Source: Chloracidobacterium sp.
Lineage (GTDB): Bacteria > Acidobacteriota > Blastocatellia > Pyrinomonadales > Pyrinomonadaceae
Assembly (NCBI GenBank): GCA_016716305.1
Contig: JADJWP010000002.1
Coordinates: forward strand, 2,726,501-2,790,500
DNA: 64,000 bases
Reading direction: 5' to 3'
The translations under genes and the position numbers were made by a program. The notes under the pieces are model-generated. The model saw only the letters and a list, made by a program, of their open reading frames with translations, was not told the origin of the DNA and made no database searches. Shown here one piece after another: positions 25,747 to 35,551 of the stretch (its first letter is position 1; each line of letters begins with the position of its first letter).

Positions 25747-26679
25747 TTAGTCGCGACGGGCCGGCAAATCACGTTTGACATCATCGGGCGAAAGTTCGCG
25801 ATAGGCACAGACCCGATTGCGTCCCTCGCGTTTCGCTCGATAAAGGGCAGAATCGGCCATTTCGACCAATTCGATCGGATCGTTCGAATCGTCGGGAAAG
25901 GTCGCAATGCCGATACTGATCGTAACGCGGTGTTTATCTGTTGGTTTTCCCTGCCGGATGACCGAAAAATCGGTCCCCGCGATGGTCGCACGGATTCGGT
26001 CGGCAGCGACCATCGCTTGTGCAAGGTCGGCGTCTAAAAGAAACGCTGAAAATTCTTCGCCGCCGAATCGAGACGCCGCATCTCCGCTGCGCATACTGGC
26101 GATAATGCAAGCGCCGATCTCCTCAAGCGTCTTGCTTCCGGTAAGGTGTCCGTATTTGTCGTTGACGTCCTTAAAGTGATCGACATCCATCATCAGGACA
26201 CAAAAGGTCCTGCCTTCGGAAGTTGCGCGAGCCGATTCGCGTCTCAACTCCGAAAAGAATGAGCGACTTGACAGGAGCCCTGTAAGGTCGTCGTGAGAAA
26301 TGAGGCGATGTATCTGCTGCTGGTATTCACGGTCGATCTCGTCCAAGAGGTCAAATCGGAGCAGGTGCTCGCCGATCAGTATCTTGTCACCATTGCTCAA
26401 CACCTCTTCTTCTATCCGCTGACCATTAAGAAACGTTCCGTTTCGTGATTCAAGATCCGAAAGCACACACCTCGTTGCGCCATCGGTGCCCGAACTGGTA
26501 GTGACGATCTTAGCGTGAAGTCGTGAGACCTTTGAGTCGTTTACGCGGACGTCAGCCTCTACCGCCCGTCCCAAGACCACCTCTTCGCGCTCAAGCGGGA
26601 TCGGTACGGCAATAAGCTCGCCGCTTAAAAAGACGAGTGCCGGACGGAGATCGCGTTGCTTTCGTTCGGGCTTTTGCAT
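25747..26679 (-). CDS. FHA-domain diguanylate cyclase
   Basis: 310 residues. The N-terminal FHA domain (about 22-110: VVLGRAVEADVRVNDSKVSRLHAKI…LSDLESRNGTFLNGQRI) binds phosphothreonine. The C-terminal GGDEF domain (about 145-300) has the active motif FGGEEF, with an RSGD inhibitory I-site five residues before it. It should make cyclic di-GMP, with feedback inhibition, under control of a phosphorylated partner. It ends at a strong terminator just before the pil-like operon. The neighbourhood suggests, without proving, a role in surface-structure control. Confidence 0.92.
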   Translation of the reverse strand: MQKPERKQRDLRPALVFLSGELIAVPIPLEREEVVLGRAVEADVRVNDSKVSRLHAKIVTTSSGTDGATRCVLSDLESRNGTFLNGQRIEEEVLSNGDKILIGEHLLRFDLLDEIDREYQQQIHRLISHDDLTGLLSSRSFFSELRRESARATSEGRTFCVLMMDVDHFKDVNDKYGHLTGSKTLEEIGACIIASMRSGDAASRFGGEEFSAFLLDADLAQAMVAADRIRATIAGTDFSVIRQGKPTDKHRVTISIGIATFPDDSNDPIELVEMADSALYRAKREGRNRVCAYRELSPDDVKRDLPARRD

Positions 26680-26831
26680 AGAAAAGGAGCGGTGGGCTGC
26701 GGAGACACCTATAAATAGAATAACTTAACGACGCGTGATTTTTCTAGTAGAATTTTGAGGCCAACGGATTTGACGGTAGAAATATCGCCTGCATTCGGCT
26801 ATTTCGACTTAGCGAGATACCATAGACGTCG

Positions 26832-27887
26832 GTGCGGATCCTAATCGTAAAACTATCGGCTATTGGGGATATTGTCCACACACTGCCTGCTCTGAATGCG
26901 ATTCGAACGGCCCTGCCAGATGCATCGATCACTTGGGTCGCTGAGGCCAGATCTGCCGAGATACTTCGCGGCAATGAGATGATCGACAATCTGTTGGAGA
27001 TCGACACAAGCTCGCTGCGTGGCGGAATGGTCGTCGAAGAGATGGTGCTCGAGATCGGACGCTATGCTCGAATGATCCGCGAGCGGGAGTACGATGTAGC
27101 GATCGATTTTCAAGGTCTTTTAAAATCGGGGGCGGTGACGAGAATATCAGGTGCGAAAAAGCGGTGGGGATTCTCGCGAAAACAGCTCCGCGAACCGACG
27201 AGCAGGGTATTTCTCACCGACGCGGTGAAAATACCGCCTAAGACGCACGTTGTCAGAAAAAACCTGATGCTCGCCAACGCCGCGTTAGGCATCGTTGAAG
27301 ATCCAGAAACGATCGAGTTTCCGATCTTTCCCGATAGATCTCATCGTGACGAGGCTGACGCTATAATATCTGGCGCAGGCGGCCGATTTGCGATTCTGAA
27401 TCCCGCCGGCGGCTGGGTAACAAAACTCTGGCATGCGGAGAAATTCGGCGAGTTGGCAGACCGGATCTCAGAGCGGTTTGGTCTCGTATCGTTGGTCGCG
27501 ACGGGCCCGAATGAGGTCGAACTCGCTCAACGAGTTTTAGCACACAGCAGGTCCGGCAAAGCGATCGCGATACAGCCAAGTTTGCGTGGCTTTTATGAGG
27601 TCGCAAAGAAGGCGGCGGTTTATATAGGCGGCGACACGGGCCCAACACACCTAGCGATCGCTGCCGGAACTCCGATAGTGGGCATTTTCGGGCCGACCGA
27701 ATGGTGGCGTAACGGCAGTTTGAACGAGAACGATATCTGTGTGGAACGTTACGATATAGGGTGTCGGATAAAGTGTCACCGACGGACATGCGGAAATTGG
27801 ATCTGTATGGACATCAGTGTCGATCGGGTGTTTCAAGCCGTCAGCGAGCGGTTAACGAACTCCGAGACGGACCGTGACCGACAATGA
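26832..27887 (+). CDS. GT9-family glycosyltransferase (ADP-heptose:LPS heptosyltransferase-like)
   Basis: 351 residues from GTG 26832 (MRILIVKLSAIGDIVHTLP, the standard GT9 opening). Other GT9 features are FQGLLKSG, NPAGGWVTKLWHAEKFGEL, YIGGDTGPTHLAIAAGTPIVGIFGPT, and the C-terminal CMDIS-V segment. It adds a heptose or related sugar to the lipid A core at the inner leaflet of the inner membrane. This implies a Gram-negative outer membrane with a sugar core. The 152 bases before it hold no visible gene. Confidence 0.88.
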   Translation: MRILIVKLSAIGDIVHTLPALNAIRTALPDASITWVAEARSAEILRGNEMIDNLLEIDTSSLRGGMVVEEMVLEIGRYARMIREREYDVAIDFQGLLKSGAVTRISGAKKRWGFSRKQLREPTSRVFLTDAVKIPPKTHVVRKNLMLANAALGIVEDPETIEFPIFPDRSHRDEADAIISGAGGRFAILNPAGGWVTKLWHAEKFGELADRISERFGLVSLVATGPNEVELAQRVLAHSRSGKAIAIQPSLRGFYEVAKKAAVYIGGDTGPTHLAIAAGTPIVGIFGPTEWWRNGSLNENDICVERYDIGCRIKCHRRTCGNWICMDISVDRVFQAVSERLTNSETDRDRQ

Positions 27888-27903
27888 GTGACCTAAAATC
27901 GAA

Positions 27904-28458
27904 ATGATCTCAAAGAACAAAAGAATGCTGCAGAGATTTCGCGTCCCGCTAGGATTCGTGCTTTCAGCCGCTTTTATTTTCTTCGCTGAGCCGACCGCCT
28001 CGACACTTGCAGTCGGCGGTGTGATCGCAACGATCGGAATTTTGATCAGGGCATGGGCCGCAGGCCACATACATAAGTATGAAAAGCTTGCCGTCACCGG
28101 GCCGTATTCGTTCACGCGGAATCCACTTTATCTGGGCAGTTTTTTACTGGCAGTCGGATTTACGATCGGGGCCGGAGTATGGTGGCTCAGCCTGATCACC
28201 GCGGCTTTGTTCCTTGGCATCTATTTGCCTGTTATGCGCGTCGAAGAATCAGACCTGAAAGAACGATTTGGAGCCGAGTTTCAGGAGTTTGTTGATAACG
28301 TGCCGTTGTTTCTTCCGCGACTGAGTCCATGGAAAAAGATCGACGCGAATTTTGATTTTCAGCTATACTTGAAACACCGGGAATATCAGGCTGGATTGGG
28401 TTTGATCTTTGGCCTGTGCATTCTCGCTGCGAAGATGATCTTTTTCTCCAAGGTTTGA
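27904..28458 (+). CDS. isoprenylcysteine-carboxylmethyltransferase-family membrane methyltransferase
   Basis: 184 residues with about four or five hydrophobic segments. The conserved C-terminal ICMT/PEMT signature is seen: GHIHKYEKLAVTGPYSFTRNPLYLGSFLL, then RVEESDLKERFGAEFQEF. The family transfers methyl from SAM to small or lipid-like acceptors at the membrane. It starts 17 bases after the heptosyltransferase and overlaps the next gene by one base pair (TGATG). The acceptor is unknown. Confidence 0.85.
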   Translation: MISKNKRMLQRFRVPLGFVLSAAFIFFAEPTASTLAVGGVIATIGILIRAWAAGHIHKYEKLAVTGPYSFTRNPLYLGSFLLAVGFTIGAGVWWLSLITAALFLGIYLPVMRVEESDLKERFGAEFQEFVDNVPLFLPRLSPWKKIDANFDFQLYLKHREYQAGLGLIFGLCILAAKMIFFSKV

Positions 28459-29267
28459 TGAAGCGAACGATTCTTAGATTATTCAATGCTGCTATTTTTC
28501 TGATCGCTCTCTGTGGCGCGGCGTTCTCGCAGCCCAATACAAACGTGCCGCGGGCCAAGGCTCCGTTCGAGGTCGGAGAGGTGCTGACATTCGAAGGAAA
28601 ATTATCCAAGATCATCAGCGGCATTTCGGTCGCGGAGCTTACTTTCACCGTTTTGGATTCACCCGGCGGTGAAGACTACCTGATCAAAGCCGAGGCTCGG
28701 TCTAAAGGCACACTTCTTAAACTATTCCGATTCAGTTTTCTTCAACGTATCGATTCAACCATAGACCGCGAGCGTTTTTACGCCCTTAAGACAGTCAAGC
28801 ACGATGTTCAGAAGGAACGGGTGCGTGACTCGGAGGCTTTTTTCGACTACGGCGGACGAAGAGTGACCTACACCGAAACCGATCCAAAGGATCCGATGCG
28901 ACCTCCGCGGAGGATTGCTTCTGAAATAGAGGGCTCGACTCATGATATTATTTCGGGCATATACAGCCTGAGGCTGTTGCCATTGGCGGTCGGTAGAACG
29001 TTCGAGATATCGGTCAGTGATTCGGGGCTTGTTTACAAAATACCGGTGAAGGTCACTGCTCGTGAACGCATCAAGTCGGCGATCGGAAGGGTTTGGTGCT
29101 TTCGTGTCGAGCCTGATGTCTTTGGCCAAGGACGTTTGATCGAGCGTGAGGGCTCGATGGTGATATGGATCACGGATGACGCTCAACGCATCCCGGTCAG
29201 GTCTACGGTCAATGCATCGATCGGCAAGGTAGACATAAAGCTGCGATCTGCTACAAGATCGAAATAA
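28458..29267 (+). CDS. exported DUF3108-domain protein
   Basis: 269 residues from ATG 28458, which overlaps the stop of the methyltransferase gene. A signal peptide (LFNAAIFLIALCGAAFS) precedes a DUF3108 pattern: PFEVGEVLTFEGKLSKIISGISVAELTF, FRFSFLQRIDSTID…FYALKTVKHD, and a C-terminal MVIWITDDAQRIPVRSTVNASIGKVDIKL. DUF3108 proteins are periplasmic beta-rich proteins of unknown function. Translational coupling to the methyltransferase suggests joint envelope work. Confidence 0.8.
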   Translation: MKRTILRLFNAAIFLIALCGAAFSQPNTNVPRAKAPFEVGEVLTFEGKLSKIISGISVAELTFTVLDSPGGEDYLIKAEARSKGTLLKLFRFSFLQRIDSTIDRERFYALKTVKHDVQKERVRDSEAFFDYGGRRVTYTETDPKDPMRPPRRIASEIEGSTHDIISGIYSLRLLPLAVGRTFEISVSDSGLVYKIPVKVTARERIKSAIGRVWCFRVEPDVFGQGRLIEREGSMVIWITDDAQRIPVRSTVNASIGKVDIKLRSATRSK

Positions 29268-29294
29268 TCCACTAAAATCGACGTTAATTCTTGT

Positions 29295-29322
29295 CCTCCG
29301 GCTTGTATGTTGCATCCGGAGG
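29295..29322. terminator. CCTCCGG/CCGGAGG hairpin after the DUF3108 gene
   Basis: A 7-bp perfect stem with a 14-base loop lies 28 bases after the stop and before AT-rich sequence leading to the DUF4912 gene. The loop is long, so this is a moderate call. Confidence 0.45.
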
Positions 29323-29364
29323 CGTCATAATTTTCATTTATTTTTACGAACGCTTTATAACGAT

Positions 29365-30450
29365 ATGAGTAATACGAATATCAAACGACCTAATGACGGA
29401 ATTTTACAGCCTCAGGAAGAGGTGATCGAGTTTGTATTGGACGAAAAGGATCGCCCGACCTCGAGTGTCTTTATTTCCGAGCGATCTGCTGATGCGCCCG
29501 AGGAACCTACCCTCCAAGCTCAAGAGGACGAGGAAGCAGTTACGATCGATGCCTCGGAAGAAGCCTCTTCGGTATTCAAGGAACTGGCATTGCCTAAATT
29601 GCCGGCATTGAACCGCGAAAATCGGGCTTGGCTGCAGATGCAGTCACCGAACAAGCTTTATTTTTACTGGTCGATCAGGAACAATCCGTTCCAGCGTCTA
29701 AATAGGGCATTGGGCACCGAATCGAGCAAATATACGTTCGTGCTAAAACTGATCGATCTAAAGCGCGATTCGGAGCAGTATCACGCGGTCGAACCCGAGG
29801 GCAACTGGTGGTTCAACGTTGAGGCGGACAGCGAGTATCGTGCCGAGATCGGATTTTATTCGCCGAGCCGACCGTTTGTGAGAGTGATGTACTCGAACAC
29901 CGTTCAGACGCCGCGAAAGAGTCCGAGCCCCCGAATCGCGACCGATACCGATTGGCGTATCCCGGCCCAAAAGTTCGCGCAGGTTCTGGATGTTGCCGGA
30001 TTTAGACAGGACGCTTTTGACGTAGCGATCGCAGGGGACGATCCGGTTCAGGCAGAAGATGCGACGCAACGGGCATTCGGCCGAATGACGGGAAACAAAG
30101 GCTCGTCATTCGATGGGATCGATGCCGATGAAATGCGGTACGCGATGCTTTCATTGGCTGCCGGTGCGACGCTTGAACAGCTGCGTTTTCGGATCGGTGA
30201 CCGATTGTTTTCATTGCTTCAGAAAATGATCGACAACGTCACCAAGGAAGATGCCCTCGCAGCATTGAAGTCAGAATTCGAGATCGATGAGGAAGAACTC
30301 ATGGCAGAGGAAGAAGAATTTGGCCCAGCCGTTTTCGGTTCAAGCCTTGTCAATTTTCCACGCCGGACGCGGTTGAGGACGAAACCCCGCGGATTTGAAA
30401 GATCTGCCAAATTTGAACCACTTGGCTCTCATAGCGTCATAGCCGGGTAG
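29365..30450 (+). CDS. DUF4912-domain protein
   Basis: 361 residues, acidic N-terminus. The DUF4912 region (about 90-200) reads NRAWLQMQSPNKLYFYWSIRNN…, then a beta-sandwich-like stretch ending GNWWFNVEADSEYRAEIGFYSPS. The C-terminal 110 residues are helical and acidic. DUF4912 is often encoded next to GH57 glucan branching enzymes, as here (the next gene starts 90 bases on). It may bind glucan or scaffold that enzyme; this is inference. Confidence 0.78.
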   Translation: MSNTNIKRPNDGILQPQEEVIEFVLDEKDRPTSSVFISERSADAPEEPTLQAQEDEEAVTIDASEEASSVFKELALPKLPALNRENRAWLQMQSPNKLYFYWSIRNNPFQRLNRALGTESSKYTFVLKLIDLKRDSEQYHAVEPEGNWWFNVEADSEYRAEIGFYSPSRPFVRVMYSNTVQTPRKSPSPRIATDTDWRIPAQKFAQVLDVAGFRQDAFDVAIAGDDPVQAEDATQRAFGRMTGNKGSSFDGIDADEMRYAMLSLAAGATLEQLRFRIGDRLFSLLQKMIDNVTKEDALAALKSEFEIDEEELMAEEEEFGPAVFGSSLVNFPRRTRLRTKPRGFERSAKFEPLGSHSVIAG

Positions 30451-30465
30451 CTTGCGGTGATTTCA

Positions 30466-30526
30466 AACAGGAAGCACGGGATGATTAGGTTAAATGTATT
30501 GACTTGTTTATCCTGTTCTTCCTGTT
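30466..30526. repeat. AACAGGAAG…CTTCCTGTT spaced inverted repeat
   Basis: Nine-base arms at 30466-30474 and 30518-30526 flank a 43-base AT-rich loop; the right arm is preceded by a near-copy, TATCCTGTT. The 'TCCTGTT' wording resembles a short repeat scattered in many bacterial genomes. It lies between the DUF4912 and GH57 genes. Confidence 0.4.
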
Positions 30527-30540
30527 AATAATTGCACCGT

Positions 30541-32175
30541 ATGCCAGTCGGATATTTCAGCCTGATCCTCCACGCCCACCTGCCATACGTCAGGCATCCC
30601 GAGTATCCCGAATTCCTTGAGGAAGACTGGCTATTCGAAGCGATCACTGAGGTCTATCTACCGCTCATTTTCATTTTTCAAAATCTCCACGACGCCGACG
30701 CTGCCCCGCGGGTCGCGATCAATGTCTCGCCGCCTCTTTCGGAGATGCTTGCCGATCCGCTACTGCAGGAACGGTATACACGGCATCTCGAGAATCTTCT
30801 GGACCTGGCCGAAAAAGAGGTCAATCGGACGAGCTCTGAGGCAATTGAGTTTCAGGCTGTGGCGGAGATGTACGCTGATAATCTGCGGCACTCCCTAGGC
30901 CTTTGGAACGACAGATACGGACGGAACCTGATAAACGCATTCCGGGAGCTTCAGGACGAAGGCGTTCTTGAGATCATCACTTGCTGCGCGACCCATGGTT
31001 TTCTCCCGCTGATATCAACGCCCGAAGCCCGTCGGGCGCAGATCTCGATCGCGGTCGCAAATTACAAGAAGCACTTTCACCGTCAGCCACGAGGTATCTG
31101 GCTGGCAGAATGTGCGTATGAGCCGGGTGTCGAGAAGATCCTTAAAGAATTCGGAATTGAGTATTTTATTTCGGACACACACGCAATTCTATACGGCGAT
31201 CCGCGGCCTAAATACGGGGTGCATGCGCCGGTCGTCTGCCCGAACGGAGTTGCGACGTTCGCACGCGATATCGAGACCAGCCAGCAGGTATGGTCGGCTG
31301 AGATCGGTTATCCGGGAAATGACGTGTACCGCGAGTTTTACCGGGATATCGGCTGGGATCTTCCGATCGACTATTTGAAACCTTATCTGCATGCGGATGG
31401 CAATCGACGGCATCTCGGGCTGAAATATCACCGCATCACCGGACGTAATGTTCCGCAGCAACACAAACAGCCCTACATTCCGAAGCTCGCAACCGAGAAA
31501 GCCGCTGAGAATGCGATGCATTTTATCGGCGAACGGATAAAACAGGCACACAAACTTCGAAAGACCTTTGACGGCCATCCGCCGCTCGTCACGTCGCCCT
31601 ATGATGCGGAGTTGTTTGGGCATTGGTGGTTCGAGGGGCCGCAGTTCATCGACTTTTTGTTTCGGAAAATGCATTGGGATCAGAACGAGATCGCGGCCGT
31701 GACGCCGGGCGATTTTCTGGACAGCGGTATCCCGATCCAGGTACAGCAACCGACGGCATCATCGTGGGGAGAGAACGGCTATTACAAAGTCTGGCTAAAT
31801 GAGAACAACTCGTGGATGTACCCGTACCAACACGACGCGGAGCGGCGAATGACAGAATACGCAGACCGGTTTGCAGCCGCCGAGGCGCCGTCGGTTCCGG
31901 GTAATATGGTGCACGATGGCGCGGATATATCGGTCCGGTTACTTAACCAAATGGCTAGAGAACTGCTCTTAGCGCAGTCGTCCGACTGGGCATTTCAGAT
32001 CTACCAGGGCACGACGGTCGAGTATTCGTCGCGGCGCTTTCAGTCGCATATCCACCGCTTCGATCTACTTGCCAAGATGCTGGACAGCGGCAATATCGAT
32101 CACGAGCTGCTTGCCGAGATCGGGGCTCGTGACAATATCTTTGCAGAGATCGATTTTCGCTCATTTTGTACATAG
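30541..32175 (+). CDS. GH57-family 1,4-alpha-glucan branching enzyme
   Basis: 544 residues from ATG 30541. GH57 features in order are GYFSLILHAHLPYVRHPEYPE, the nucleophile Glu in GIWLAECAYEPG (about 190), the acid/base Asp in SPYDAELFGHWWFEGP (about 360), and a C-terminal DUF1957-type helical domain with SSDWAFQIYQGTTVEYSSRRF. It makes alpha-1,6 branches in glycogen or similar glucans. The length fits the TK1436-type branching enzymes. The paired DUF4912 protein upstream supports the call. Confidence 0.9.
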   Translation: MPVGYFSLILHAHLPYVRHPEYPEFLEEDWLFEAITEVYLPLIFIFQNLHDADAAPRVAINVSPPLSEMLADPLLQERYTRHLENLLDLAEKEVNRTSSEAIEFQAVAEMYADNLRHSLGLWNDRYGRNLINAFRELQDEGVLEIITCCATHGFLPLISTPEARRAQISIAVANYKKHFHRQPRGIWLAECAYEPGVEKILKEFGIEYFISDTHAILYGDPRPKYGVHAPVVCPNGVATFARDIETSQQVWSAEIGYPGNDVYREFYRDIGWDLPIDYLKPYLHADGNRRHLGLKYHRITGRNVPQQHKQPYIPKLATEKAAENAMHFIGERIKQAHKLRKTFDGHPPLVTSPYDAELFGHWWFEGPQFIDFLFRKMHWDQNEIAAVTPGDFLDSGIPIQVQQPTASSWGENGYYKVWLNENNSWMYPYQHDAERRMTEYADRFAAAEAPSVPGNMVHDGADISVRLLNQMARELLLAQSSDWAFQIYQGTTVEYSSRRFQSHIHRFDLLAKMLDSGNIDHELLAEIGARDNIFAEIDFRSFCT

Positions 32176-32196
32176 AGTCAGCGGCGATAATGTCTC

Positions 32197-32598
32197 ATGA
32201 ATAACATAAATGTCGGCGACAGATTCTCGCGCACACGCGACGTGACTGAGGAGTTGGTCCGCAAGTTTGCTGAGATTTCGGGTGATTTCAACCCGATACA
32301 TCTGGATGAGGAATTTGCGGCGAAGACGCGGTTCGGCCGTCGGATCGCGCATGGGATGCTGACCGGTGCGTTCATCTCGGCCGTTCTCGGGCAGGAGTTT
32401 GCCGAGCGGAAGATAGTCTATCTTTCACAGACCATGCGGTTTGTTGCCCCGGTATTTGTTGGGGACTCAGTTACCGTCACGTCAACGGTCTCGCACATCC
32501 GCGACGACAAAGGCATCGTCACGCTTCAGACCATCTGCACGAATCAGAACGCCCAAGAGGTCGTCACCGGCGAATCTATGGTGATGGTGCTCTCTTAG
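32197..32598 (+). CDS. MaoC-like (R)-specific enoyl-CoA hydratase
   Basis: 133 residues, the single hot-dog length of PhaJ-type proteins. The catalytic segment reads FAEISGDFNPIHLDEEFAAKTRFGRRIAHGM, with the Asp-x4-His dyad. It hydrates trans-2-enoyl-CoA to (R)-3-hydroxyacyl-CoA. It starts 22 bases after the GH57 gene and is probably co-transcribed. The physiological role is not clear from context. Confidence 0.88.
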   Translation: MNNINVGDRFSRTRDVTEELVRKFAEISGDFNPIHLDEEFAAKTRFGRRIAHGMLTGAFISAVLGQEFAERKIVYLSQTMRFVAPVFVGDSVTVTSTVSHIRDDKGIVTLQTICTNQNAQEVVTGESMVMVLS

Positions 32599-32648
32599 TC
32601 GATCTCTCGCCTTCCGATCCACGTTTCAGTAGGTATGCTCGACCTCGT

Positions 32649-32677
32649 TTGCTAATGCAAACCGCTAAAGCTATGCT
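32649..32677 (+). promoter_or_regulatory. possible promoter of the inositol-phosphate synthase gene
   Basis: TTGCTA, a 17-base spacer and TATGCT lie 26 bases before the ATG, each hexamer matching consensus at four of six places. Confidence 0.4.
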
Positions 32678-32703
32678 TTTTAACTTATCGCGGGGAGGAA
32701 AAG

Positions 32704-34020
<1,317 letters not shown>

Positions 34021-34026
34021 CCATGG

Positions 34027-34052
34027 AAATCCAGAAAACGTTTGGATTTTTC
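34027..34052 (+). terminator. rho-independent terminator of ino1
   Basis: AAATCCA and TGGATTT pair around a 9-base loop and run into TTTC, starting 7 bases after the stop. The rest of the 273-base gap up to 34293 holds a small GTGCCG-TCTT-CGGCAC hairpin at 34095-34110 but no gene I can support. Confidence 0.6.
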
Positions 34053-34293
34053 TTGCAATGCAGTCGAGGATTGTGTTAATAATTCAAAAGGACGGTGCCG
34101 TCTTCGGCACATTACCTCAAAGTCCTCTGGACCTTTCCTTCCAGATTCTAAAGTCCAGCCAACGTATAATATATTGAAATCATCATTAGTGACGACGGTT
34201 TTGCCTCAGCGGTTTGTGCAAATCCGGTTTTGAAAAAACGTCAAGACGAAGTAAGGGGCCTGGTTTGGGCGTTCCGGCAAGGAGTCAGGAAAG

Positions 34294-35502
34294 ATGAAAA
34301 ACGATACAGCAAAAAAGAGAGAAAACGCGGAAAAGGGCATCTTGCTCGATCCGGATCGAAAGAGTCCGAGAGCGGCGGAGTTCGAAGACAAGCTTTCGCG
34401 GCTGATCGTTGGACAGGAACGCGCAGTTCGCAGAGTCAGCGGCCTTTTCCAGATTTACCTTGCGGGAATGAACAATCCTGCCCGCCCGATCGGGACAATG
34501 TTGTTTCTTGGGCCAACAGGTTCAGGAAAGACACGGGTTGTCGAAGCCGCCTCAGAGGTGCTGTTTGCGGATCCACATGCGGTCGTCAAGATCGATTGCG
34601 CTGAGTTTCAGCATTCGCACGAGATCGCAAAACTTATCGGGTCGCCTCCAGGTTATCTCGGTCACCGCGAAACATCGCCGATGCTGACCCAGGAGAACCT
34701 TGATAAGGCCCATACCGAAGAAACAAAGCTGACCTTTGTCTTGTTTGACGAGATCGAGAAAGCTTCGGATTCGCTGTGGCAACTGCTTCTTGGAATACTC
34801 GACAAAGCGACGCTGACATTGGGTGACAACCGACGCGTCGACTTTTCGCGGACCGTGGTCATCATGACATCGAATCTCGGTGCCCGTGAAATGTCTGACA
34901 TGATCTCGGGCGGCATCGGATTTGCGCCTGTCAAACAAGGTAAACCGCAGGAAGACACTGAGATCGATACTAAGATTTACCGCACGGCACTCGAAGCGGC
35001 GAAGCGAAAGTTTTCGCCCGAGTTCATGAACCGGATCGACAAAGTTGTCGTGTTCAGAAGCCTGAAAGAACACCACCTGAGGCAGATCCTCGACATCGAA
35101 TTGCGGTCGGTTCAAGACAGGATCACCGAGTCAGCCGGCACCAAGTTCGTTTTCGAGTGTACTGACGCCGCGAAGGAGTTTTTGCTCGGCGAGGGCATCG
35201 ATCTGAAGTACGGAGCGCGGCATCTTAAGCGGTCGATCGAACGATTTCTGGTCTACCCCTTATCAAACCTTGTCGCGACGCAGCAAGTAGAGACCGGCGA
35301 CTTTGTAACCGTTGACTTTGACACTGCCAAATCGGTCCTTATTTTCACAAAACATGCCGGCAAGATGATCATCAGCGATGCCTTGCCCGAAACCGATGAC
35401 GAGTCGCCGCTAACGAAATCCGACGCGGTCGGGGCCCCGCTCCCCCAAGCTTCGGCAGCTCCGCAAATGAGCAAGTCAAAGGGCGAGAACAACGAAGTCT
35501 AG
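34294..35502 (+). CDS. single-ring AAA+ ATPase resembling the ClpB/ClpA D2 domain
   Basis: 402 residues. The opening DKLSRLIVGQERAVRRVSGLFQIYLAG matches the start of a Clp D2 ring. It has Walker A FLGPTGSGKTRV, the D2-typical GSPPGYLGHRE, Walker B FVLFDEIEKA, sensor 1 IMTSNLGAREM, the arginine region FSPEFMNRIDKVVVF and a D2-small domain with GARHLKRSIERFLVYPLS (sensor 2). The N domain and first ring of ClpA/ClpB are absent, and no ClpP-binding IGF loop is evident. It may be a stand-alone unfoldase or motor. Shine-Dalgarno AGGAG is upstream, and a terminator follows. Confidence 0.82.
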   Translation: MKNDTAKKRENAEKGILLDPDRKSPRAAEFEDKLSRLIVGQERAVRRVSGLFQIYLAGMNNPARPIGTMLFLGPTGSGKTRVVEAASEVLFADPHAVVKIDCAEFQHSHEIAKLIGSPPGYLGHRETSPMLTQENLDKAHTEETKLTFVLFDEIEKASDSLWQLLLGILDKATLTLGDNRRVDFSRTVVIMTSNLGAREMSDMISGGIGFAPVKQGKPQEDTEIDTKIYRTALEAAKRKFSPEFMNRIDKVVVFRSLKEHHLRQILDIELRSVQDRITESAGTKFVFECTDAAKEFLLGEGIDLKYGARHLKRSIERFLVYPLSNLVATQQVETGDFVTVDFDTAKSVLIFTKHAGKMIISDALPETDDESPLTKSDAVGAPLPQASAAPQMSKSKGENNEV

Positions 35503-35524
35503 TTTTGATTCAATTTCCTTTTTT

Positions 35525-35551
35525 GGGGACGCTCTTAAGCGTCCTCTTTTT
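35525..35551. terminator. bidirectional terminator between the AAA+ gene and glpK
   Basis: GGGGACGCT pairs with AGCGTCCTC around a CTTA loop, followed by TTTTT on the plus strand; the minus side carries AAAA before it. It lies between convergent stops. Confidence 0.85.

Noticed and set aside
34042..34233. Short open frame between ino1 and the AAA+ gene
   Set aside because: It has no Shine-Dalgarno, overlaps the terminator, and the sequence is not protein-like.
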